Shown here: positions 23,301 to 35,500 of the stretch, one piece after another
Layout of the letters: each line of letters starts with the position of its first letter
Position numbering within the stretch: position 1 is the first letter of the stretch
DNA from: Spongilla lacustris
Lineage: Eukaryota > Porifera > Demospongiae > Spongillida > Spongillidae
Assembly (NCBI GenBank): GCA_949361645.1
Contig: OX442416.1
Span: 19,913,530 to 19,977,529, forward strand
Reading direction: 5' to 3'
Length of the DNA stretch: 64,000 bases
Notes under the pieces: model-generated
The model's input: the letters and a program-made list of their open reading frames with translations, nothing else
The model's database searches: none
Told to the model about the DNA's origin: nothing
Program-made: the position numbers and the translations under genes

Positions 23301-26300
23301 CACCTTGGCTGGGTAAGTGTGGTTCATCACATTGGATCTGATCAGTGGGTATTGTAGGAAGCCAAGCCTGAAGATTATGAAAAAAAAAACAGCTTTTGTA
23401 CAAAAGATGGCCTCTATGAGTTTAATGCTATGCCCTTTGGCCTCTGTAACACACCAGTTACCTTCCCGCGTCTTACGGATCTTGTTCTAGCAGGTATGCA
23501 CACCCGGTTAACCTGTTAGTTTAGAAAAAAAACCCGGTTGTAACAGGTTATTAAAATTAAAAAAAAAACGATTGGTTAAGGTGATTGTTTAAAAAATAAC
23601 CGGTGGGTTACGGTTGTTCCTTTTAAAGTAACCGGTAATTTCCGGTTTACAGATTATTATTTAACGATGGATCAAAGCTAAACCAGCGCTTTGCTCATAG
23701 GGCGGGCTCCACTGCGGCGTTTGGGTGACAATTAAGCCTATACCGAGATTTGTTCTGCTGCAACGGGGAAGCGGCTGATGCAGTGGTATTATACATGTAC
23801 ATGTATATTTAAAATTCCTGGACAAATCTATGCTTTTTTTCACAAACACGGTAGTAAACCCGCCCGACTAGCACTTTGCCACATGGCAAGTAAGACTATA
23901 TGGTCCACGGCGTACTCCTAAGCACGTCGCTGATCTCGCCGCGTACGACATGCTGCGCGCGCGTACTCACCATTACGGTGAATAGAGGAGTTGTTGTTAT
24001 AATTATATGTTGCTATAAATATGTACCACGTGAGATGGATCACTGCCTTCTTCTCAAGACCGTTGTTACTAGTCGGGCGGGCCCTACCCCCGCGTTTGGT
24101 CACCCAATCAAACGCTCTCGTCCTCTTATTGTTTTCTCGTGCCCAACACTATTGCAAGTGTAAGACTCGCGTGATGCCACTTGCTACTATAATTAAATAC
24201 CACGGTCGGTTGAGGTTGTTCAAAGGTTTTAACAACCGGTTGAAGCGGTTATTTAGCCGAAATAGAACAAGTTGGGGTGGTTAATTGATTCGGTTAACCG
24301 GTTAACCGGAGCTCCGGAACAACCGGTTTCAAGCCTTATACCCGGTCGCAGTGTGGAAGAACACTTCAGGAATGTTTCCAGTGTTCTACAACGGCTTTGA
24401 GCTGCTGGGTTATAGCTTCAGCCAGCCAAGTGCTTGTGTTTTCAAAAGCTGGTGCAATACCTGGGACACGTCATACCTGAAGGAGTTGCTACAGACCCTA
24501 CAAAGACGGTGAAGGTGAAACAGTGACCAACGCCATCAACAGCTGAAGAGGTTTAACAGTTTTTAGGATTGGCTAGTTACTACTGGCACTTTATCCAGCT
24601 CTTTGCACAAATAGTGAAACTATTGCACAATCTCACTGATCACAATGTAGCATTTCTTTGGACACTGGAGTGTAAACTGGCCTTCCAAGAACTCAAACTT
24701 GTCATATCCAGAGTTCTCCAAAGAATTTGTCCTGGAGACAGATGCAAGCAACTTTGCACTGGGAGCTATCCTGTCACAGGTTCAAGAGGATGGTTCCAAG
24801 AAAGTGATTGCATATGGGAGGAGTTTAAATACAAAGACAGAGAGAAGAAACTGTGCCACAAGGCATGAACTTCTTTCAGTAGTCACCTTTATGAAGCAAT
24901 TCCACCCTTATCTGTTAGGTAGTCCGGACAGACCATGGGTCCCGTGTATGGCTGAAAAACTTTAAAGAACCAGAAGGAAAGTTAGCTCACTGGTTGGAGA
25001 GACTTGAACAATATGATTTCACTATCGCAGGTCAAAAGCACTGTAATGCTGATATAATATCTCGGATACCCTGTTCACATTGTGGTGAAAGTGAGCCCAA
25101 TCTCAGTGAAAAGGAATTGTCTTGCATTTCAATGGTGGTTGGTGAGGCTACAGAAGATGGTGACTGCACTATGAGAAAGCTAAAAGATAGTGAGATTTGC
25201 CCACTTCTTTTTGCTATGAAAATGAATGAAACCTTAGGTCCATACAGTTCAAAGCTATATTATTGGTGGCAAGAGACTTTTCCAGTTGTGGGACCAGCTG
25301 TATGTGCATAAGGACATCCTTTGGAGTAGGTTTGAGAGCAAAGATGGAAGAGAAAGCATTGCAAAGTTGGTCGTCTCGAGAGCAGCCAGGGAGAGTATTC
25401 TGAACAAGATTCACACCAGTTTGACTAGTGCACACGGAGGAGAACAGAACACATTATCCAAGTTAAAAGAACAATTGCATTGGCCTGTACACTACAGCGA
25501 TGTGACTGACTGGTGCTAGAGGTGTCAAACTGCAAGGTTATCCTCTCCAGATTGTGGCCACATATATTCTCGACCCTCTACCCAAAAGCAATTAAGAATG
25601 GGAACATGTATGTGGTGGTGGCGTCAGACTACTTTACATGTTGGGCCATAGCAAACCAGGTGGCTGAAACAGTTGCTAGACACTGAGTAATGAAATGTTT
25701 TGTCGGTTTTCTATACCTGGACAGTTACTTTTGGACCAGGGTAGACAATTTGAATCCTAACTGGTATCGGTCTATCGGAAATGTGCAAAGTACTAAAGAT
25801 CTGCAAAACACATACCGCACAACCCGCAAAGGTGATGGATTAATTGAAAGGTTCAATTGCACTCTGATAAGTATGCTGGCTACTGCTACTGTGGACCACT
25901 CACTGGACTGCATGAGAGGAGTGTCTGCCAAAGGTGTGTTTTGCATTTATTACTAGCGTTCAGACCTCAACAGGATATGCTCCTTTTTACCTTATGCTTG
26001 GGAGACAAGCCAAACTGCCAGTGGACCTCATTTATGGCATGGACAATACAACAGATGTTGAGCTCCCTGAATATGTTGGCAATTTGAAAACGACTTTGCA
26101 AAAAGCATAGGAAGTTCCTTGGGAGTTGGGAACACATTGGAGGAAAACAACAGTTCCAGTAGGAGTTGTATAGCCTAAAGTCCAAGGATTGCCATTTTAT
26201 GTAGGAGACCTGGTCTGGTTGTAATCGCCAGCAGTCATGAAAGGAAAATAGGTCATTAAGAGATTTTCCAATGTTAACTATCACATTCAGGATACGATGG

Positions 26301-29300
26301 GTCGTCATAGACACCTAGTTGTACACTTCTACCGACTCAAGAAATGTGCATCTGATTTGGAGGCACATGAAGCTAAAACTGGAAGTGAAGCTGGATTGAC
26401 CAACAAGGGACTACAGGAAGCAGCTAAATTACCCCTTCCACCTGAGAATGCATTCTATTTGGTGGATGATGGTGGGAATGAAATGATGCTACCTCACTAG
26501 ATACAAGAGGAGGAACGTCCTGATGCCCAACCGCCCAGACAGCAAACCCTACTCAGGCTGGGATGACGCTATCCATTGAGAAATAGATCGACGCCCACCA
26601 AATTATTTTTAATACTGGGACATAGTCTTTCACGAAAGGGACCTGTATAGAGCTGGGCGCAATCAGCACCTTCTGTGCTAATCAGTCAAGTGCTGTTAGG
26701 CCATTGGTCAAATACTATATTATTACACTTGTAAGATATATTGCCGCTCTTAATTATAAGCTCGACTGGTCTCGCACCAAAATGGACCCAAGATAAGTAA
26801 TGCGTTAACGCGAACGAAGTCTTGACTTGAGAAACATCTGCTAGCAATCCCCCGTATTCATAATTGGACAAACGCGGAATAGACCTATATTTAGCACATT
26901 CCACAGCATGCACTATTAGTATTAGGGTGCTAAATATTATTATATTATAATTATAGTTCTATATAAATTGCATTTTCCCTGTCTATACATCTTTCAATCC
27001 TATATATGCCACCAACTCTCCCTATGGAATGTTTTTATTTTGTAAGACACATTGTATATTTTTTGTGCATAACAAAAAATTCATACCAACCTTCCAACTG
27101 TTGCACTACTCTTGTTCCCAGCACTGATGACTTCTGTGAAGAAGAGCATACCATAGGAGTAGACACTGCAAGGCAAGGTAGAGTTGTTACATGTAGGAGG
27201 GTTAATAGTAACTGTGTACAGAGCATATATAGGACTAACCTTCCAACTGTTGCACCACTGGCGTCTTTGAAGGCAAGGGGACGACAGAAGTAGACACTGA
27301 AAGACAAGACAAGACATAGTTATAGGACATGCTGGGTTGCCGCGATATATCGCGGTTAAATTTGATGTACCGCCGTTACGGTTAACCGCGGTTATTTATA
27401 ACCTTCACCGCGGTTAAAGTATGCAGGATTTTACGGAGTACGAATGCGGTGATCACATTAAATACGGAATACAGAGAGCAATAATCAAGTCCCCGCATAA
27501 CCTGCAGCGGATAACGGATTATAATAACCTTGCTTGCAGTTAACTATAGAAGCTTGGAGTTCTGCTGGAGATATATGTGCTAACTTAGGCACGAAGGCCA
27601 TGCATCTTTTCGTTGGTATGTCTGAAGCTATTAATTTGGCAACAGTACATTGTGAATGCACTTTCTGCAGGAGCGGTTAAATCCAGAATGGCATAAAGTA
27701 TTTCACGTTCTTTCCACCATGCACATAAGTTGCTAAAGTCTGTTTCGTCTTATTTCATTGGCTTATCAAGTTTTTTTTTTCTATATTGCATTATCCTTCT
27801 GTTGACTTTCTTTTTTTAACCATAGTATAAGTTAAAATCATCACTTGTGCTAGTAGCAGAAGATATATTTGGTATCTTCCTGGATTTTTATTTTTATACA
27901 AAAGTGTGTTACTCATTTGCCCCTTCTTAGCATCTGAGGATAGGAGGGTGCTGTTAACTTTGCTAGGACTGGATGGTATGGGATTGAATATGATGATGTC
28001 CATGGTAAAACTTTTATTAAGGTATTCACAAATCTATACAAAACCCACTCGCGCGATGCACTTGATAGCAAAGAACTGCCACAGTGTACATTTACATGAT
28101 CACTAGCTTGGTTAAGGGTCGAAAATTGGCTTCGAAATACCTGAGAATACGTAAGTTTTAACCGCGATATTTAACCGCGGTTAATCGCTGTAGCCGCGAT
28201 ATATCGCGGTTACGACGGTTAAATATTAACTTTAACCGCGGCAACTCTGTTGGTGGTACAGTATGTATACATACGTCTGGTGGTATATATTTTATACAGA
28301 TGTAATGAAACGACATTATACACATACTTACACGTTTGCGCAATATGAATATAAGGTAAACTGCAATATATGAACGGCTTGTCTTATCTAGAACGGAGGG
28401 GGGGGGGGGGGGGGGAGGGGAGGTTTTATTAAAACCACTTTTGATAATATGTTGTTTACGCGAGGGCGAGGGTCGAGGTGAAAAACATGGCGTCGGTGAC
28501 AACAATTTCTCGCCCAGTTCAGTATCCGCCTTACCTTGCTCCGTGGTGTCCTAAAGCTGTTTTGGACGCTGTTCCCTTTTTTTCGATTCCAAAAACTGAT
28601 GAAAGAGCAGATGAATGGTTGCCATGGAATTTGTAGAGGAACAGTATCCGAAGCCATGTGCGGGAAGCCCTCACAGACGTGTCTTGAATGGGTAAAGCTT
28701 ATTCGTTGGTACCTGCTGTTTGAATTTAAGTTACATCTACAGACAACACCTGAAACTAATGAAGGCAGAAGCGCTTGCTTATCAACTTCTGTCTGCTGAG
28801 CAAACGCATCAGCAACTTTGTCAAAAGATGCGACAATCGTCCCGGTCACGATCTAGGGCTATTTGTTCTGCTGGACGATCGAGGGCCATTAGTTCTGCTG
28901 GCCGTACCAAGAATCGGCTAGGAACATGTAAGAAAAAGCTGACGAAGAAGTATTTGCGAGTCAATTATTCATCTGAAGAGAACAAGCAGTTACATTTTAC
29001 CTGAATGTTGTACTTTTGCAAGAACACATATTAACATGGTTTTTGGCAGGGCTGGACAGAGCAATTGAGTACTACCGGAGCCAGTGCCAGTCAGACAGTC
29101 CTATTGCAATGAGTGAACTTGCTCGCCAATATTGCATTCCTCTCTCAGTAATTTCCAATTAAAAAATGCCGCGATCGCACTTACGCCAACTTAGTTTATT
29201 TTCAAAACTCGCGATGGTGAAATAGAGGCTGCATGGCCGTTGGTGCGTAAACATAATCTGTCGTTGTACTCTTTTGGCATCGGGGCGGATGCAGGATTTT

Positions 29301-29488
29301 GATGAAGGGATGAATAATTGATAAGGGGAGGGGCGCGCGCGAAATTTTTTGTGGTGTGCATTCCAGATTGTACATACACTGTACAGGGGGATTGTATGTA
29401 CGCTACGTGTATTGACACGTGTAGGACGCTAATCATACATTCATATATAGGTTCGAGGGAGGGGGGTCCGGACCCCCCGGACCCCCCC

Positions 29489-29522
<34 letters not shown>

Positions 29523-32500
29523 TGCGTCCTCCCTTGGGTACGATTTGTAGGTACATCATGTTAGGTACTTGAACATTTAACGTACGCGTACCAAAAAATG
29601 ATTGTCTAATAACGCGATGAAAGTTGTGACTTGAATTGTCTATTGAAGGTATGCACCGTGCGAAAAAGAAAGTTTGTTTGTGTTTGTTTATCTGCAATTT
29701 TGAACTCGGCTGTGTTCCTATGGTAGTTGAGTAAGTTCACTATGAATTGATACTGTTGAAACAGATCGTATTTTCCTCGTGTAGTTAGGTACGCACATTG
29801 ACAAATAGTTACTTTTTAGACATTGAACATTTTCTTCATATTTTAAAAGGGCAAGGAAAAATACATTTTCACCACTTAGAAAGGGTCATAATCTAGCTGC
29901 CTTTAAAATGGTATCAACTTTGGTTGATGCGCAAGGGGTCATACAATGGGATGTGTCTATTCGTTTGATACTGGCCTCAGGTGCACCCTTATTATCTGAA
30001 AGGACCAATATGGAGGCAGAAATTTTGAATTCAGTTACATGTTGCTTGAGCACAAGAAGACAAGGCATTAATTTTTCGTAACGCCTTGGATGATGCGCAA
30101 GGCTTGTTTTATTTGTGGTATGGTCCCCAGACCCATATAATGCACATGAGAGCTCAATGGAATAGGTTTAAGATTTGGTTACCAAATTGCATTTAAGATG
30201 AAGTCTGCAGCTGATTTGAAGAAGTGTATTGATATTTTCTACACTGCTATCAGTGAAAATAATACCATAAAGGTGTCAATGATAAGGACTAAAGGATTGG
30301 TAATGTACATACATATCAATTGGACAAACAAGAACATCACCCAAACAGCCAAAATGGTTGCACTTCTTGATTCAGGAAATAGGATCAATATGAATGCAAT
30401 ACACTAGTGTAAAATAGCCCTTTCTACACAGTGTTATTAATTAGAAATGTGTGCTCATATATATCAATAACAGACTAAATCATCGATTGATGCGAATTAT
30501 GCTGTGCACTTTTATAAATAGCCGGCTTTATAAATACGACGATCTGCCCAGTTTGGATGGATCGGTTCTATACTCAGAATTACTAATGTTTGCCAGACAT
30601 GCAAATATTGATAATTCACATACAAAGCCGAAAAGGTGGCTGAATGATCGCTCACCAGTACAATTAATTTATTAAGAGTTAAATAAACTAAAAGTGCAAA
30701 GCATACATTCAGAAATGCACTGGCTTTCAACACGAAAGCTACAAAGATGCTAGAGAATGTAACAGACAACTAACGGTCTGATAGTAAGTCAGTGCAATGG
30801 GAAATAAAATGATCTTCACTCGTCAAGAGCGATGTTGGCGCACACTACTTAATAAAAAATATATTATATTTTCTTATTTAAAAGTAATCAAATTCATCGA
30901 TTGTAGGCGTACACATATGTGGATTAATGGGCCCCTATCGTCTGTGGGCCTGGCGCTTTTGCGCCGCGGTTAACCCGGCGCTGGTGGCCACGCTAACTTA
31001 GGTCGGACACGCCCATCTAGGAATGCGGTTCAGCCAAGTGATTTAATTATTATGACTATACCCATTATATGACTGTACCCATTATATGACTGTACCCACT
31101 ATATGACTATACCCATTATATGACTGTACCCATTATATGACTGTACCCACTATATGACTATACCCATTATATGACTGTACCCATTATATGACTATACCCA
31201 TTATATGACTGTACCCATTATATGACTGTACCCATTATATGACTGTACCCATTATATGACTGTACCCACTATATGACTATACCCATTATATGACTGTACC
31301 CATTATATGACTGTACCCACTATATGACTATACCCATTATATGACTGTACCCATTATATGACTATACCCATTATATGACTATACCCATTATATGACTGTA
31401 CCCATTATAATTATTTCAATACGCGCATGCCAAACTTCTATAGCGTAAGTACTGACCGTCCGTAACCGTATAAAATTTTGACGGCTAACGGCCAGCCGTG
31501 TACGTGACCGCTTATATTCAAACGGCCAGCCGTGAACGTGGCCGGATTGTTAAAAGCTGGCCACGGCATCACTGCTTGCCAGTACCCACGAGATCCAGCA
31601 TAGTGAAGAGCTTAGATCCTCCTAGTGTGTCAAGGGTATCGTCAACTCGAGGGAGGAGATAGGCATCCTTTCTTGTGATGGCGTTGACCTTCCTATATAG
31701 TCCATGCACGCAAAATCTTAAGGACCCGTCTTTTTTCTTAGCGAGAACGACTGGAGACAACCAAGGCCCCTCTGCATGTTTGTTCAACAATCCCATTTGT
31801 GATAATGTCTTGCAGTAGGTGATGTACTTCTTCTCTTCATGCCTGTGGTATACGTCGGTGAAGAACGTGAACTAGGTTCTCATTTCCAGTATTGATCTTA
31901 TGCTGTAGCATTGATGTTCGCCCTAAATAACTGCCTTTGTAAGAGAACACATCTGCATACTCAAGTAACAAAAAGAATAACTGCTCTTTCTCTTGCAAAT
32001 TTAGGTGAACTTCCACTTTTGACACCAGAGACCACTGGGTTTACTGACCTACAGGTGGCACTTCCTTATATTTCTCCTTGCCAATGTTGACACATTCAAT
32101 ATGCAGTCCCGTTCGACCAGCTCCATCTAGGCGAGTTGCACCCCTTTCTTCAGAGGAAGGCTGCAATTTCGGGGGTTAATGATATGAATTGGACCTAGCC
32201 CATTGCTAGGACATGCAAGAGCTCTCGCTATACCATCACCTTATGGAACAAAACTGGATTATTTTCTACCTTCAGTCACGCTACCTGTAGCTCCAACCAT
32301 CAACTCAGTTTCGCTTTCTGGAGGAATGAGTATTTTCTGAGTAGTGACCAGTCCAACAGACTTTTGTTTGTCCATGTTCTGAACCATGACTTCACGGAAG
32401 TCGTGCAGCCCTATACAGACAGGTTAACCGCTAGAAATCTGAGTAGCTTTTTACCTGAATCAATAATACAGTTGTGCTTCTGAAAAAAATCCAGCCCCAG

Positions 32501-35500
32501 AATAGCATCAACCACCATATACTCCAAGACTGCAAAGGTCCGTTCGAACTCAGTACCCCAATAGACACAGGAGCATGCACACACCCCTTAACAGACAATG
32601 GAGTGCCATTCACACCCACGAGTTTCTTCCCGGTCCATTGTTGCAAAACAATGTGGGTCTCTGTGCTGTTGATCTCTTTCCAGGCATTCGCATTTAGCAG
32701 TGAAACAGCCGCCCCTGCATGTGTCCACCAGAAGTCCAAGGGGGTGCGAACCAATCACTCCAAGCACGCTAAAACTAACAGCGCTAGGGATACACAGGGT
32801 GGGTACAGTTATTATACTTTCCTGGGCCTTCTTCACATTACCTCCCCCTTGTGGTTGGCCCATGCCATGAAAGGGTTGGAGTTTCCCTGACCCTGTTGTT
32901 TTTGGCGGGTCCAACAGTTCAGGGCAATGTGCCCCTTTTCCCGCAGTTCCAACAGGTCGGTGGTCCCCTTGGTGCAGTTTTACGTTCGTGTGCCCCGGTA
33001 TTGGCTTTGCTTACCAATAAAACCTCCAGCTTATCCAGTCTTTCATTCAGCAGCTTTAAAGACTCCGAAAAGGGCTCCGCACTGACTGATAATGATGCCA
33101 CAGCTGAGGACCCCTTTGCGCACTGTTGGCAGTGTTGAGGTAGGACTCCAATTCGATTGTGGCAACCACCGCGGCCTCCACCGCCTCAGGGCGTTTTTGC
33201 CGTACCCCAAATGCAACCTGAGGGTTTTCTATATGCGCGAGAAACGGTGTTAAAGCTAACCGTTCACGCCCCTTTTCCTTCAGGTCACTGTAAGCCTTGT
33301 CGGATAACACTCTGAGTGCATCCCCATACGAGGCCCAGTTTTCATCTCTACGCCTTGCGCGGGTGTGATAAGTTCAGCCACATACAACTCTTTCGTACTG
33401 TCGGGGTCAAACCGTTGTTTTAATGCCTTTAAACACTCACCGTACTTTTCCCGCACGTTTGCTGGGAGTTTTCAAAAAGCCGTCTGCGCTTGTACCAGTG
33501 AGTCGCACGTTGAACCACTTCAACTTCTCATCGTGGTAGCCCACTTTTTTCACCGTTGCTACACTCTCAAAATGCTCTATCCACTCACCCCAGTTTTCGG
33601 ACTCTCCACTAAATACCTCCGGCAGGAGCAATGGCTTTCCAGACATCCTGCCAACTACGCCAATGTAACGTAGCCGATAAGGATAGCAGCAGCAGCAGCA
33701 ACTTAAATATATCCACAATACAAAAATACGTCTTTATATATACACAGAATAGACCAGTCATCGCACGATCAGCTGTTCGAAAATACTCGACAGTGCATTT
33801 GTTTCATTGATGGCAGACAGGCAGGACCATCTAAAAAGGCTAAATTAAAAATATGATATGCAGAGGTTCTGTGTCACAGTGTCGTACTTTCTAAATGAAC
33901 GGACGGTGAGTTCAGTTCTGTACGTACTTTTTTCAGCGGTTCAAATGTAATACTACATCAATAAGTAAATAAAATTTAAGAATATAAAACAATTATCTAT
34001 TGCGCAGGTAGATGGGCTTCTCTTGAACCAGGTCAAGAGGAGGTTGTGTAAAAGTAGACATTCAATGGCCGATATGAGAGCAAGTCCATCTAATGCACAT
34101 AACTGAACTTTGCAGTAATGAGTAGGCAAGGCGGCATCTCAACCACATGATGGTTAAGCTATAGGCCTGGTTCCATTTAGCAGAGCAGAGAGGCCAGGCG
34201 CTTATAGCTTGTTTTGGCTTGAGGCCCAAGGCCACCAGTGTAAGAGAGAATAAGAGGAGTAAAAAAGCCATCACAGATATGTTGGTCATATTTCCTCTTT
34301 TTCTCATTTTCATGGCTACGAAGAATGCCCGTTCGAACCGACTCCCCCAAAATCCATCTGCTGCAATATCCAGTTGTGCTCCATCCTGGATATTTAGATG
34401 AGGTTCTGTGGACACATTGTGGCACACTTCCGACAAGAGAGAAGCTGTTAAATCCCTTATTTCATTGTGTCTGATGGATGGATACCCACCCTTATGGCAT
34501 GACAGCACATGTTCAACAGAAAAGTGAGTGCCACAAACACAATTTAGTGGAGCATTTGCAGAACTCCAGCCATAACGTAAAGCCAAAGCATCACGAAAGG
34601 CTCCCTTAAGAAGTGCAAAGCCATATTCTTCAAGTGGTAGAACTGAAAGCAGGTGGATGCACCTTTCTCTTGGGAGAGGTCCATGGTATGTACAAGAGAA
34701 AGTGAAAGAATATCTTTTAGGGTCGAAGCTGCATTTGAATGCTGTTCTCGTTTGGATTTGTGGACTTAAGCTTTGGCAGAATGTTGATCTTGAAGGATCT
34801 CATATCCATATTTTTCATCCTGCTTTATGATGTGGTCTACTAGAGGCTGTGTGACCTTCATGGAAGCAGAATACTTAGTGGTGGAGAAGTGAGAAGGGTT
34901 TAGTAGGCCCAGGCCTACTAATCGAGCAGGAAGAGCTAGTAGCTCTCTCCAGATCAGATGGTGCTGCACGGCGAGTGAGCGAAGGGATAAATTTGGTCCA
35001 GAGTAACTCTTCAAGCAGTTGTAAAAGATGGCCAAAGTTGGGGATAGTTCTTGCCACATAAACCCATCTGCTTGCTAAACCAGGTGTAAGAGCCAAGAAA
35101 GCAGCACGTGGTTGTGTGTTTACTATGGAAACCAGCTGTTCAAGTTCCAGTGACCAATTTTTGACTTTTGCCTTCACAAATTCAGTTATGTATGACGAGG
35201 TACCAGAGCTGCTCCGAGATGTGGCTTTTCTTCCTTTGTGATGCGGATATGTGTGTCCTTGAATATATCTAATGCTCTTGTGTGAGTTTCTTCTTTGATA
35301 ATGAGCCAGGTCTTCACAGCATTCACAAAATACCCATAAGAGGGACCTACTGTGACTAACTTATCCCACCAAGTGTGTAGATTCTTGAGAGATCCAGTGG
35401 CAGTGGCATCATCTGCATATACCATACTTGCAGTTTTCAAAACCGCGTGTTTTGGCGAGATCGCGTAATTGCGTCTATTTTTTTCACATGGGTTGGAAAC

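Larger units (their letters stand above)
21480..26500 (+). mobile_element. Decayed Ty3/gypsy retrotransposon (remnant 2)
   Basis: Plus-strand pol pieces occur in the right order but in changing frames. A segment before RT lies at 21550-21870 (VRLLNPLTEPIV in a shifted frame). The RT start is at ~22990-23290 (YKDVFSVNKDLG, then IIQPSVSPWAS…VPKKNG) and mid-RT at ~23405-23490 (YEFNAMPFGLCNTP). The RT end is at 24345-24560 (VQYLGHVIPEGV). RNase H is at 24699-24965 (FVLETDASNFALGAIL), the integrase zinc/H2C2 region at ~25400-25520, and integrase/C-terminal fragments run to ~26490. Stops and frameshifts are numerous. The catalytic YxDD region is gone, replaced by an insertion at ~23490. No LTR pair was found. 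It lies opposite in strand to the host gene, inside its last intron. Confidence 0.85.

Noticed and set aside
28388..28849. 153-codon minus-strand frame ending in poly-Pro
   Set aside because: The Pro run is the translated G-tract, and the rest lacks motifs and lies opposite a better candidate frame.
29191..29697. 168-codon minus-strand frame with a Gly-rich run
   Set aside because: The Gly run is the translated C-tract; no start context or domain.
31045..31410. CRISPR-like array
   Set aside because: The 17-bp units are contiguous with no spacers, and the DNA is eukaryotic.
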